Assembly (NCBI RefSeq): GCF_009996845.1 | Contig: NZ_JAACYS010000004.1 | Coordinates: 1 to 64,000 of the forward strand | Source: Pallidibacillus pasinlerensis | GTDB taxonomy: Bacteria > Bacillota > Bacilli > Bacillales > Caldibacillaceae | Direction of reading: 5' to 3' | DNA length: 64,000 nt | Part shown: piece by piece, positions 18,912 to 27,593 of the stretch | Position numbering within the stretch: the stretch's first letter is position 1 | How the letters are laid out: each line of letters begins with the position of its first letter | Position numbers and translations under genes: made by a program | Notes under the pieces: model-generated | The model's database searches: none | What the model saw: the letters and a program-made list of their open reading frames with translations, nothing else | What the model was told of the DNA's origin: nothing

Positions 18912-19790
18912 TTGAATAAACATATAAGAAAGTTGTTTATCATTTTAACAACAGCTTTTCTTTTAACCGCTTGTAATGGGAATAACAACGCAACAAAAGA
19001 TAATAATGATATTACAAATACAACGAATCCTACAACTGTAAATGAAAATCCATACAGATTTGTAAATAATCGTAATGGATTAAACGGTGAAGATGTTCGT
19101 GACAATTTTAATAAATATCACCATAAACGAAATGACGATGACAATATTTCAGCTTTATACACAACTCAGAATAGTAAAAATTATCCACATACGAAAGCAA
19201 TTGTGATTCAAGAAGCAAAATATGATTTCGTAAAAGTTGATGGAGAACAAAAAGATCAAATCATTAATAAAATCCAAAAATATGCCGATAAATTTCAACA
19301 AAAAACAGGGCAGAAACAACAACCACCGGTAGACCAAAAACAACCAACACAACCAGAACAAGCTCAACCTGAAACTCAAAATAAAGAGCAAGCACAAAAG
19401 CCTGCAGCTGGTATTAGTGAATTTGTCCAAAAAGTGATTGATTTAACGAACCAACAGCGTAAAAGTAATGGACTTAAGCCATTAACAGCAGATCCTGCTT
19501 TAAGTAATGTAGCATTAAAAAAATCACAGGATATGGAACAAAATAATTATTTCTCCCATACTAGTCCAACGTATGGATCACCATTTGATATGATTAGGGA
19601 CTTTGGTATTGATTACAAATCAGCTGGGGAAAATATCGCGCAAGGACAAAAAACACCTGAAGAAGTTGTAAAAGCGTGGATGAATAGTGAAGGTCACAGG
19701 GCAAATATATTAAATGCGAACTTTACTCATATTGGTGTTGGGTTTGAAGAATCCGGATATCACTGGACACAAATGTTTATAGGGAAATAA
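18912..19790 (+). CDS. CAP/SCP-domain lipoprotein, YkwD-like
   Basis: The protein has 292 residues. Residues 1-21 are a lipoprotein signal with lipobox LTAC, so it should be anchored to the outer face of the membrane. Residues 25-120 are polar and unassigned. Residues 130-165 are a Gln/Pro-rich linker. Residues 170-292 form a CAP (SCP/PR1) domain with VIDLTNQQRKSNGLKPLTAD, YFSHTSPTYGSPFDMI, SAGENIAQGQKTPEEVVKAW and MNSEGHRANILNANFTHIGV. The His, Glu, Glu and His residues of the CAP cavity are present. Related Bacillus YkwD proteins are secreted. The start is TTG 18912 after AGGAGAGG. It is monocistronic with its own terminator. Confidence 0.85.
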   Translation: MNKHIRKLFIILTTAFLLTACNGNNNATKDNNDITNTTNPTTVNENPYRFVNNRNGLNGEDVRDNFNKYHHKRNDDDNISALYTTQNSKNYPHTKAIVIQEAKYDFVKVDGEQKDQIINKIQKYADKFQQKTGQKQQPPVDQKQPTQPEQAQPETQNKEQAQKPAAGISEFVQKVIDLTNQQRKSNGLKPLTADPALSNVALKKSQDMEQNNYFSHTSPTYGSPFDMIRDFGIDYKSAGENIAQGQKTPEEVVKAWMNSEGHRANILNANFTHIGVGFEESGYHWTQMFIGK

Positions 19791-19791
19791 A

Positions 19792-19838
19792 AAATTATGG
19801 GTGCTAATTTTTCTCAGCACCTATAATTTTCTTTTTTT
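19792..19838 (+). terminator. Rho-independent terminator of the CAP lipoprotein gene
   Basis: ATTATGGGTGCT and AGCACCTATAAT form a nearly perfect 12-bp stem, followed by TTTTCTTTTTTT. Confidence 0.9.
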
Positions 19839-19859
19839 GGTTTACATAATAACATTATC

Positions 19860-20303
19860 TTACTCAGTTATTTTTTTACATAATTTAGTGAAGTTTTCAA
19901 CAAATTTTTGGTCTTCTTCTACTGACCGTTTTTTAGGTCCCTTTAGTCGATTACCGGCTCGTCTAGCTTTTTGTGAAACATGTCGCATATGTAAAAGGCG
20001 CTCGATGTTTTCCTCTGTATAAAGCCAACCGTTCTGATTAATAACATACCCTTGTTTTGCAAGTGCCATTGCGGCTAAACCATAATCTTGCGTTACTACA
20101 ATATCGCCCTTCTCAACGCGATTTACAAGGACAAAATCCACCGCATCAGCCCCTTTATCAACTAAAATCGTTTCAACACCATCGCGGTCAATGCGGTGAG
20201 AAGTATCACATATCAAAATAACTGGTAAACTAAACTTCGATGCAATTTGAATCGTTAAATCAACGACTGGACACCCGTCAGCATCTACTAAAACTTTAGG
20301 CAA
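19860..20303 (-). CDS. yqxD: YaiI/YqxD family protein (DUF188/UPF0178)
   Basis: The 147-residue protein belongs to UPF0178: KVLVDADGCPVVD (3-15), ILICDTSHRI, the acidic DKGADAVDFVLVNRVEKGDI block, VVTQDYGLAAMALAKQGYVI, and the basic C-terminal RHVSQKARRAGNRLKGPKKR. The conserved Asp pattern resembles PIN-like nucleases, but activity is unproven. I start at TTG 20303 (six nt after GGAGTG), which gives the family length. The open frame extends upstream into the helicase gene, but without homology. Only 46 nt separate it from the helicase stop, so the two are probably co-transcribed. Confidence 0.8.
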   Translation of the reverse strand: MPKVLVDADGCPVVDLTIQIASKFSLPVILICDTSHRIDRDGVETILVDKGADAVDFVLVNRVEKGDIVVTQDYGLAAMALAKQGYVINQNGWLYTEENIERLLHMRHVSQKARRAGNRLKGPKKRSVEEDQKFVENFTKLCKKITE

Positions 20304-20349
20304 GAGAAACACTCCATCCACTTTTTTATATCCATTATAACAAGTTTTA

Positions 20350-22899
20350 TCAACTATAAAATCTGCGGCTGTAACAGCGGTCACAAATTGCATAAGGATG
20401 GTCATAAGGTAGTTTTTTACCACAACGTTTACACTGTTTTTTATACGTATCGATTGCTTTCTTTAAAAAGTCATTCGCTTCGTCACTAATTTCTTGACGT
20501 AGCCGTTCCCAGTATGTTGCCTCTGTTTTTCTCCCCAATTTATATAAAAACAATAGATGTAAACCAATCGCTTTATATGTTAATTCCACCTCTTCAAGGC
20601 TACCTCTTTTCACCGGTGGTTCTGGTAAATCTTCATTGTTTACAATTGCTTCCATTGTTTCCAACCAAAGTTCTGTCAACGCCTTTTCGCCTGAAGAAAA
20701 TGGTAAATGTAAAAATCCGTACAAATCTACGATAGAAAACCTTGCTTCTATGTCAGTACCTTTAACTAACTCATATAATTCCTGTTCTTGTGCAAGAGTT
20801 GCCTTCACTGTACCTTTTGGATTATTAAATTTCTTCCATAGTTCAAAAAACTCACTGAGATCATGACGATACTTTTGGAATCGTTCCAGCATTGCATTCG
20901 TCGGTGCAATCGTAAATGTTTTAAGTGAAACGTCTTCTTTTAACAATAGTTCTTCCATTTTTTTATAATCATTAACGAAAGCAACTTTTCCAACGTTATA
21001 AATCCCTTTCCGGCCAGCACGTCCAGCAATTTGTTTTACTTCTTGAGATGTTAAACGACGCTTCCTTACTCCATCAAATTTTTCATTTTCTAAAAATACA
21101 ATTCGTTTAATCGGTAAATTTAATCCCATACCAATCGCATCCGTCGAAACGACAACATGAGTTTCGCCGTTAATAAAACGCTCAATTTGACGCTTTCTCG
21201 TCTCAGGAGGCATACTTCCGTAAATCATACTTACTTTCTTTTTTCGTCTCTGTAAGAAACTCGCTGTTTCTAAAACTCGTTTACGTGAAAAGCAAATTAA
21301 CGCATCACCTTTTTTCACATGTTCAATGGAAAACTTTTTCTGTTCAACTTTTAACGGAATGTCACGTTTATATTCATGAACAGTAATTTTTGAACCTTCC
21401 AATAGTTGCAGAAGCATTTCCTTACTATTTTTGCTTCCAATAATATGGACTTCTTTTGCATTAGCTCCGGTAATAGCACGATACCAGGCAAATCCTCTTT
21501 CTTTATCGGCGATCATTTGTGCTTCATCGATAACAATACAGTCGTAATCATCTTTTTCATAAAACATTTCAACTGTACTTGAAACATGCTTGGCACCTTC
21601 TGTTTCTTTTTCTTCCTCACCGGTTTTTAAATTACATGGAACGCCGTCTGCATTTAACTTTTCATATACCTCTAATGCTAGTAATCGAAGTGGAGCTAAA
21701 TAACAGCCTGAAGCAGCTTCTTTTAACCGCTCCAAAGCTCGAAACGTTTTCCCTGTATTTGTTTCACCTATATGGAGAACATAATGGGTGGATTTGTCTC
21801 CTCGCGAATGAGTTAATTGTCCGAAAACATCGGCCATCATGCGTCTTTCTTCTTCTTGTTTCCGTTTTCTTTCAATTTCTTCTTGAATGCGGCGTTCTTC
21901 TTGACGTTTTTGATGTTCAGTTAATAGCTCTAAATGAGGAAGAACATCATAAGGAATCTCAGCCGTTTCCAATATATCTGGCACATATTCATAAGCAATT
22001 AATTTAGAAAATTCATCGGCTAATTTTTCTACATGTTCGGAAATGATTTTTAAAAATCTTTTTTGTTTCAATTGCTTGCCAGTTTCACGTTCATAAACCG
22101 TAAAAACATTTGAAAAGTCTGCTGCAAATTCATCAGTAAAAAGATCATAAGTATATTCGTTTATGAGATGATAATATCGATCACCATACGTTTCGAAATC
22201 CCAATACAACCTTCCCCATTCATATCCTTCAACGTAACCACCGGTAAACTCTTCGAAGAATTCATTTACTTGTTTAAAATCACCTGGTTGAATAAAACCA
22301 TTTTCAATTAACCGTTCATTATCCCAGTTTTTCCCAACTAATTTGAATCGAGTATTTCGAACTAAATCTTTACTTAATTGCACAGCAGTCCGATATCGAA
22401 CATAAGTATAAAAGTGATTAAAAAACTCATCTATTCTTCTACGAATTAATTTATGAATTTCAAACTCCACTGCTTGACGATTTTGTTCAAATTGCTGTTG
22501 TTCTTCTCTTTGATTTAATTTTTGTTTAGCTTCTTCATAAAGTTGGTCCCAAAGTTCCTCTGTCATATGTTCTTCTAACCACTGATCTGTTTGAAAAACA
22601 TGTTCTTCTGCTATTGTATTAATAAACAGTTTTTTGACTAACTTTTTACTTGCATCGTCAAATTCAATCCCCTTTTCAATTAAATATTTCTTTCGTTCTT
22701 TTAGTGAAAAAGCACTTTGGGCTTTATTTGACCAAATATTGTTCCATATTTGTTGAATAAACTTGTTTCGATTTTGTAAGTAGTTAGCAAAACTCGGTTT
22801 TTCATCATGTAATTCCATATAACGTTTTATATCTTCTAAAATCTTTTCTTTCGTCCGTTCAACTGCTTGATTGTATAAGTCATTAATTTTTTCCTTCAT
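20350..22899 (-). CDS. Suv3-like DEAD/DEAH RNA helicase with zinc ribbon
   Basis: An SF2 helicase of 849 residues. Residues 1-325 are charged, helical and unassigned. A coiled coil (328-355, rich in Glu/Arg) leads to the helicase core. The core has Walker A GETNTGKT at 378-385, YLAPLRLLALEVYEKLNADG with TGEEE at 400-430, Walker B DEAQ at 458-461, a DAIGMGLNLPIKR motif near 587, and QIAGRAGRKG at 623-632. These blocks match mitochondrial Suv3 (GPTNSGKT, LALEVYEKLN, TGEE) better than ordinary bacterial DEAD-box proteins. C823, C826, C839 and C842 form a C-terminal zinc ribbon. ATG 22899 is used. Suv3 unwinds RNA for degradation; the same role here is inference. Confidence 0.85.
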   Translation of the reverse strand: MKEKINDLYNQAVERTKEKILEDIKRYMELHDEKPSFANYLQNRNKFIQQIWNNIWSNKAQSAFSLKERKKYLIEKGIEFDDASKKLVKKLFINTIAEEHVFQTDQWLEEHMTEELWDQLYEEAKQKLNQREEQQQFEQNRQAVEFEIHKLIRRRIDEFFNHFYTYVRYRTAVQLSKDLVRNTRFKLVGKNWDNERLIENGFIQPGDFKQVNEFFEEFTGGYVEGYEWGRLYWDFETYGDRYYHLINEYTYDLFTDEFAADFSNVFTVYERETGKQLKQKRFLKIISEHVEKLADEFSKLIAYEYVPDILETAEIPYDVLPHLELLTEHQKRQEERRIQEEIERKRKQEEERRMMADVFGQLTHSRGDKSTHYVLHIGETNTGKTFRALERLKEAASGCYLAPLRLLALEVYEKLNADGVPCNLKTGEEEKETEGAKHVSSTVEMFYEKDDYDCIVIDEAQMIADKERGFAWYRAITGANAKEVHIIGSKNSKEMLLQLLEGSKITVHEYKRDIPLKVEQKKFSIEHVKKGDALICFSRKRVLETASFLQRRKKKVSMIYGSMPPETRKRQIERFINGETHVVVSTDAIGMGLNLPIKRIVFLENEKFDGVRKRRLTSQEVKQIAGRAGRKGIYNVGKVAFVNDYKKMEELLLKEDVSLKTFTIAPTNAMLERFQKYRHDLSEFFELWKKFNNPKGTVKATLAQEQELYELVKGTDIEARFSIVDLYGFLHLPFSSGEKALTELWLETMEAIVNNEDLPEPPVKRGSLEEVELTYKAIGLHLLFLYKLGRKTEATYWERLRQEISDEANDFLKKAIDTYKKQCKRCGKKLPYDHPYAICDRCYSRRFYS

Positions 22900-23036
22900 T
22901 TATGTTCCCCTACTTGTTGACATTAATAATCGTTATAAATATAGTATGGCACTGAAATCTTATAAAAAATGTACAGAACACCACTTTCCAGAACGATTTT
23001 TATACTTTTTTAAAAAATATATTAGAAAATAGAAAT

Positions 23037-23048
23037 CAGGGGCTATCC
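23037..23048. repeat. Left arm of inverted repeat bracketing dispersed repeat copy 1
   Basis: CAGGGGCTATCC here pairs with GGACAGCCCCTG at 23323-23334 (11 of 12 positions). Such GGGGCTGTCC arms usually form a terminator stem in Bacillaceae; here nearly 300 nt, including the dispersed repeat, lie between them. Confidence 0.6.
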
Positions 23049-23093
23049 TTAAAAGTCACTTTTCCAAACACTTTTGAAGTAATTCGTCGTTTC

Positions 23094-23290
23094 GTTGGCG
23101 GACGCGCATCCAGTGGCACGGCCTTAGCCTCCTCAACGCGCATGCTCGTTTGCGCAGGTCTATAGGCTCGTGTGCCTGACGCTTCGCTTTCGGCACAAAG
23201 GCTTTTGCTGTTCCCGCAGGACTCTGAATATGCTTCACTGATTCTGCACCGCAGGAAAAATGTGAAACATTTTTGCGACTCGCCGCCAAC
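23094..23290 (+). repeat. Dispersed GC-rich intergenic repeat, copy 1
   Basis: This and its flanks fill the 440-nt gap between the helicase and cinA. The ends are inverted: GTTGGCGGACG at the left and CTCGCCGCCAAC at the right. It shares two blocks with copies at 41086-41305 and 54383-54544: a left block (GGCGGACGCG...CCTCCTC) and a right block from CCCGCAGGACTCTGAATATG through GATTCTGCACCGCAGG to AATGTGAAACATTTTTGCG. The short open frames inside lack ribosome-binding sites. The remainder of the gap (22900-23036) is AT-rich helicase upstream sequence where I see no convincing promoter. Confidence 0.85.
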
Positions 23291-23343
23291 TCCACGTCAA
23301 AATGTCAGGTGTTGGACTTATTGGACAGCCCCTGATTCTATTG

Positions 23344-24591
23344 TCAATCGATTTCACGTAATGCATTGTAAACTAACCATGCACCATGTTTTACAGAACG
23401 TACACGAACAGATTCGCGATTACCAAATAAATTAACATAATAGCCTTTCGTTGGCTTATTTTTTACTGAAACTCCGATATAAACTGTACCAGGCTCTTTT
23501 CCTTCAAGACTACCTGGGCCAGCAACCCCTGTAAAACTTAGTCCGAAATCAGTATCCATTAATTTACGGACATTTTCCGCCATTTCTTTTGCACATTCTT
23601 CACTTACAACACCATGATTTTCTATCGTTTCTTTTTTCACGCCTAAATTGTTAATCTTTACTTCAGGAGCATATGAAACAATACCGCCTTTAAACCACTT
23701 GCTACATCCAGCAATGGATGTCACTTCTTCTTGGAATAAACCGCCCGTTAAACTTTCAGCTACTGCAAGAGTTAGATTTTTCTGCTGAAGTAATTTGCCC
23801 ATTTCATTTACAATTGTAGTTTCATTATAGCCATATAAGTATTTACCAACACGGACTAAAATCTTTTCTTCCGTTTCATCGAGCAAATGTTTTCGTTCAT
23901 CATCTAACGCATGTTTTGCTGTTATACGAACGGTTACTTCTCCATCAACAGCTAGCGGTGCAATCGTTGGGTTCGTTTGTGTATCAATTAAATCTTCAAG
24001 TTCTACTTCTAGTTTTGATTCACCAATTCCATAAAAACGTAACACCCGGGATTCAATCTGCTCAACATTTTCAATTCCTTTTAAAATTTCCGGAATTGCA
24101 TATGTTGTAAACATCGGTTGCATTTCACTTGGTGGTCCTGGTAGTAATATATAAGTCCTATTATTTTTTGTTAAAAACATTCCTGGCGCCATTCCAGTAT
24201 CGTTTGGTAAACATTGTGAACCAGAGAAAATTAACGCTTGCTTCTTATTGTTTTCAGTCATTGGCTGATTTCTTTTTGCAAAGAAGTTTTCTATTGAACG
24301 TAATGCTTTTTCATCATATTCGAGATTTACCCCTAAGTGGTTGGCTAATGTTTCTTTCGTTAAATCATCCTTTGTCGGTCCTAAACCGCCAGTAAAAATA
24401 ATTAAGTCTGCCCTAGTTTCAGCGACTTTAACCGCATTTAATAGACGATTCGGATTATCACCTACTACAGTATGATAATAAACATTAATACCTATCTTTG
24501 CTAAATGTTCAGATATAAATTTAGCATTTGTATTTGTGATTTGACCAAGTAAAATTTCCGACCCGACCGCGATTATTTCGCCATTTTTCAT
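23344..24591 (-). CDS. cinA: CinA: competence/damage-inducible protein, nicotinamide-nucleotide amidase
   Basis: The protein has 415 residues and two domains. Residues 1-170 are a MoCF-binding-like domain (IIAVGSEILLGQITNTNAKF, FTGGLGPTKDDLTKE, PGPPSEMQPMF). Residues about 255-415 are the PncC-type amidase domain (AVAESLTGGLFQEEVTSIAG, FTGVAGPGSLEGKEPGTVYI), which deamidates NMN to recycle pyridine nucleotides. ATG 24591 follows AGGAGGGG. In B. subtilis cinA is followed by recA; here the next 300 nt hold a dispersed repeat and an unrelated helicase gene, so that link is lost. Confidence 0.95.
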   Translation of the reverse strand: MKNGEIIAVGSEILLGQITNTNAKFISEHLAKIGINVYYHTVVGDNPNRLLNAVKVAETRADLIIFTGGLGPTKDDLTKETLANHLGVNLEYDEKALRSIENFFAKRNQPMTENNKKQALIFSGSQCLPNDTGMAPGMFLTKNNRTYILLPGPPSEMQPMFTTYAIPEILKGIENVEQIESRVLRFYGIGESKLEVELEDLIDTQTNPTIAPLAVDGEVTVRITAKHALDDERKHLLDETEEKILVRVGKYLYGYNETTIVNEMGKLLQQKNLTLAVAESLTGGLFQEEVTSIAGCSKWFKGGIVSYAPEVKINNLGVKKETIENHGVVSEECAKEMAENVRKLMDTDFGLSFTGVAGPGSLEGKEPGTVYIGVSVKNKPTKGYYVNLFGNRESVRVRSVKHGAWLVYNALREID

Positions 24592-24620
24592 ATATTCCCC
24601 TCCTAAATATGAGCAAACGA

Positions 24621-25199
24621 CTACTTCGACTGTGAAAATGCTTGTTTATTTTTCACAAAATAATCCAATCCAGACCATAATGTAAAGAATAATGCAACAT
24701 ACAACATAATATCAGCGAATGGAAAATTCATATAAGAAAATGGCACATTTTCCAATAGTAAAGTGATGATGGCAATAATTTGTGTCCATGTTTTTATCTT
24801 TCCGAGCATATTTGCTGCGACAACTTCTCCGCCCCCTGCTAAAATAAGTCGTAAACCAGTAACAGCAAATTCTCGGCTTATAATAAGTATGACTACCCAA
24901 GATGGTGCTAGTCCAATTTCAACTAATATGATAAAAGCACTAGACACTAACAATTTATCTGCCAATGGGTCTAAAAATTTCCCTAAATTTGTAACGAGAT
25001 TGTATTTTCTCGCATAATATCCGTCAATCCAGTCTGTAGTTGATGCAATGATAAAAATTGCAGTTGCTATTAATTGTTCAACGGAAAGAAAAACATCGCC
25101 AAATTGGACTTCTCCCCATGGAAAATCGATAACCATAAAGATAACAAAAATCGGTATCATACATACACGTGCTAAACTAATTTGATTAGGTAAATTCAT
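24621..25199 (-). CDS. pgsA: CDP-diacylglycerol-glycerol-3-phosphate 3-phosphatidyltransferase
   Basis: This enzyme makes phosphatidylglycerol phosphate, the first step to phosphatidylglycerol, in the membrane. The 192 residues have four to five hydrophobic segments. The CDP-alcohol phosphotransferase motif D-x2-DG-x2-AR-x8-G-x3-D-x3-D is complete from DWIDGYYARKYNLVTNLG through KFLDPLADK (about residues 60-85). ATG 25199 follows GGAGGT. It lies 30 nt upstream of cinA, as in B. subtilis. Confidence 0.96.
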   Translation of the reverse strand: MNLPNQISLARVCMIPIFVIFMVIDFPWGEVQFGDVFLSVEQLIATAIFIIASTTDWIDGYYARKYNLVTNLGKFLDPLADKLLVSSAFIILVEIGLAPSWVVILIISREFAVTGLRLILAGGGEVVAANMLGKIKTWTQIIAIITLLLENVPFSYMNFPFADIMLYVALFFTLWSGLDYFVKNKQAFSQSK

Positions 25200-25339
25200 T
25201 TATTAACCTCCAAAATATCTAAGATGCTTTTTTAGTTTTCCATATTATAGAAACCATACTATACATTTTATAACTAAAGTTATCCAATGGCAAAAAATTT
25301 TACATTTAAACAGAAGAAAATAGTCATCTATTTTGATGA

Positions 25340-26260
25340 CTATTGTTCTTCATCTTTTTTAAATTGAATAATAATGTTTTGCACTGTAGCATCGATTGCG
25401 TACTCTAATTTTTCACCATTTATGAATATCTCAGTAACCCCTGTTGCACCAATTCGTAAACGTGCTCCTTTTTCTTCTGTAAGATCATAGGTTTGTGGAT
25501 TAGCTTCGGTTATAATTTCTTTAAAAAATTGTTTTTCTTTTTCTACATTATAAATTTCAACCCAGGACTCTCCACCAGGGGCAACTTTTACTTCTAACTC
25601 AAACTTGTCCGCATTCGACAATTCGTAAGTAGTTGTTGTTCCTTCTGTCGTCACAACAGAAATTTGTTGTGTTACTGTTTTATTTTCTTCCTCTAATTCC
25701 TCATTTGATGAGTTTTCATTTTCTGTCTTAGATTCAGATTTTGACTCATCAGATTCATCTTCTGTTGTATTTTTATTCTCACTTTCCATCGGTTCACCTA
25801 CCTCATTATAACTTACCGATGGGGATTGCACCTCATCTTGTGAATTTGCTACATTTTTATTATCCATTGATTTTGTGAAGAAATACCAGCCAATCACGAT
25901 AATTGCGATAATCAATAGAGCAGTTAATATTTTTGGTAATTTATCCATAAATTTTGAAGAATCTTTGGCAACTTTTGCCCGGGACTGCGTTCTTGAAAAT
26001 TGCTCACTCGTCGATACTTCATGAACGGTTGGTATTTCATGACGAAACTCTTCAAAAAGTGATTCAGGTTCTAAGTCAACAGCTTCAGCATATTGTTTAA
26101 TAAAAGCTCGTACATAAAACTTACCTGGAATCGCTTCATATTTTCCTTGTTCGATTCCTGCTAGATAGCGTTTTTGAATTTTTGTAATTTCTTGTAAATC
26201 ATCTAATGATAGTCCTTTGGCTTCACGAGCCTCTTTCAATCGATTTCCCAATTCTGTCAA
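25340..26260 (-). CDS. rodZ: RodZ-like cell-shape protein (YmfM)
   Basis: A 306-residue membrane protein linked in the family to the MreB elongation machinery. Residues 1-70 are a helix-turn-helix of the RodZ type (LGNRLKEAREAKGLSLDDLQ, YVRAFIKQYAEAVDL). One membrane segment lies near 117-136 (ILTALLIIAIIVIGWYFF). An acidic Ser/Glu/Asn-rich linker (about 145-205) and the extracellular DUF4115 domain follow. I start at TTG 26260, six nt after AAGGTG. The frame is open 12 codons further up, but that part contains the ribosome-binding site. Order ymfK-rodZ-pgsA is as in B. subtilis. Confidence 0.9.
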   Translation of the reverse strand: MTELGNRLKEAREAKGLSLDDLQEITKIQKRYLAGIEQGKYEAIPGKFYVRAFIKQYAEAVDLEPESLFEEFRHEIPTVHEVSTSEQFSRTQSRAKVAKDSSKFMDKLPKILTALLIIAIIVIGWYFFTKSMDNKNVANSQDEVQSPSVSYNEVGEPMESENKNTTEDESDESKSESKTENENSSNEELEEENKTVTQQISVVTTEGTTTTYELSNADKFELEVKVAPGGESWVEIYNVEKEKQFFKEIITEANPQTYDLTEEKGARLRIGATGVTEIFINGEKLEYAIDATVQNIIIQFKKDEEQ

Positions 26261-26279
26261 TGGTAACACCTTCCATATA

Positions 26280-27065
26280 TTAAAAATCAAATCCAAAAAA
26301 TGTGTTTTGTTTGTTTACCATTTCATATGTAATTTCTTCATCCTGATTATTTCGTAATTCAATTATATAATCAAAATCTCTTAATGAGTATTCGCCTTTT
26401 TGCACGAATAAATCCGGATGTTCAACAACTTTTATTGCTGGTAATTGCATAATCTCACGAATGAGACTCCAATGTCTCTCATTTCCTCTTTTTAACGAAA
26501 CAGCTCCGTCTATTAAAAAAACAGACTCAGTATCATATTCGCCCTCAATTAGTTTATCGCGAATCGTTTGTTTTAACAATGTTGAAGAGATAAAAATCCA
26601 CCTTTTATTTGCTGATACACTGGCGGCAACTAAAGATTCTGTCTTACCGACCCGCGGCATTCCTCGAATTCCGATTAATTTATGTCCTTCTTCTTTAAAT
26701 ATTTCACTCATAAAATCAACTAATAAACCAATTTCATCACGAACAAATCGAAAAGTCCGTTTATCTTCTTCATCTCTTTGAATATAGCGACCATGGCGTA
26801 CTGCTAACCGATCTCGCAAAGTCGGTTCTCGCAATTTTATGAGTCGAATTGTTTCCATCGTCCTTAAAATTGGTTCAAGACGCTGAATTCTTTCCTTGCT
26901 CGATAAAATTAACAGCCCTCTTCTCCCACGATCTACCCCATTGATTGTAATAATATTAATTGATAGCATACCTAATAAGGAGGAGATATCCCCAAGAAGC
27001 CCGGGTCTATTTATATTAATTTCATATTCTAAATACCATACTAACTTCTTTCCCACCATCGTCAC
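26280..27065 (-). CDS. ymfK: YmfK (DUF3388): ACT-like and P-loop-like protein
   Basis: 261 residues. Residues 10-60 look like an ACT-type domain (YEININRPGLLGDISSLLGM). The rest contains a P-loop-like GIRGMPRVGKTESLVAASVS near 150 and a possible Walker B strand VFLIDGAVSL near 197, suggesting a nucleotide-binding fold. This architecture is DUF3388, known as YmfK in B. subtilis; I know no function. No strong ribosome-binding site precedes either the GTG at 27065 or the ATG two codons later, so the start is uncertain. Confidence 0.85.
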   Translation of the reverse strand: MTMVGKKLVWYLEYEININRPGLLGDISSLLGMLSINIITINGVDRGRRGLLILSSKERIQRLEPILRTMETIRLIKLREPTLRDRLAVRHGRYIQRDEEDKRTFRFVRDEIGLLVDFMSEIFKEEGHKLIGIRGMPRVGKTESLVAASVSANKRWIFISSTLLKQTIRDKLIEGEYDTESVFLIDGAVSLKRGNERHWSLIREIMQLPAIKVVEHPDLFVQKGEYSLRDFDYIIELRNNQDEEITYEMVNKQNTFFGFDF

Positions 27066-27195
27066 CCAATTCTTTACACATTATCACTATATTAAATAAT
27101 AAATGATTTTTGGTGGTTAGGAAAGATTTAACAATCATTTTCTAGTATTTGTAATAAAAATATCATAGAATAGCAATAATTCAGAATCTAATCAA

Positions 27196-27220
27196 TGAAA
27201 AAGAGAGGTTTCCCTCTCTA
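27196..27220 (-). terminator. Rho-independent terminator of ymfJ
   Basis: AGAGAGGG, loop AAA, CCTCTCT followed by TTTTT on the minus strand, overlapping the ymfJ stop codon. Confidence 0.85.
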
Positions 27221-27475
27221 TTTAGAACCGTTATTTTGTACAAGTTTAACCATCACATTTGCAATCGCCTGTTGCTCTTCTTCGTTTGCGACTGACCATA
27301 AATCAGAAAGGACCCGTTGTTGTTCATTTTTCGGATCAACATTACTTGCTAAATAATCGCCGACTTCCTGGGCTAGATTATTAATGACTTCCTGATCCAA
27401 TCCTGCTTTTTGTGCTTGATGTAACTTGTCACCTAAAAAATCTTTCCATTGTTCCCAGTTATTTAAAACTCCCAT
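27218..27475 (-). CDS. ymfJ: YmfJ (DUF3243)
   Basis: The 85-residue soluble, mostly helical, acidic protein has the DUF3243 pattern NWEQWKDFLGDKLHQAQKAG and ends in a helix ANVMVKLVQNN. ATG 27475 follows AAAAGGAGG by 10 nt. Function is unknown to me. It keeps its B. subtilis place between ymfI and ymfK, with a terminator right at its stop codon. Confidence 0.88.
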   Translation of the reverse strand: MGVLNNWEQWKDFLGDKLHQAQKAGLDQEVINNLAQEVGDYLASNVDPKNEQQRVLSDLWSVANEEEQQAIANVMVKLVQNNGSK

Positions 27476-27549
27476 TCGTATTGAACCTCCTTTTAAGTGT
27501 TCAATACTATTTTGCTTAGGAGGAGAAAAATTATACTTTTGGAAAAAAT

Positions 27550-27588
27550 AGTTTATGTAAAGATTTTTAGTTTATGTAAAGATTTTTT
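27550..27588. repeat. Short tandem duplication, 2 x 19-20 bp
   Basis: AGTTTATGTAAAGATTTTT occurs twice head to tail just downstream of ymfI. It is probably a slippage product with no apparent function. Confidence 0.7.
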
Positions 27589-27593
27589 AGCAA

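Noticed and set aside
20304-20423. 40-codon N-terminal extension of the YqxD protein overlapping the helicase gene.
   Set aside because: Family members begin at the KVLVDADGCP block and a ribosome-binding site precedes TTG 20303.
23056-23435. Frames of 79 and 87 codons inside dispersed repeat copy 1.
   Set aside because: They are translations of the repeat, not conserved in frame with the other copies, and without ribosome-binding sites.
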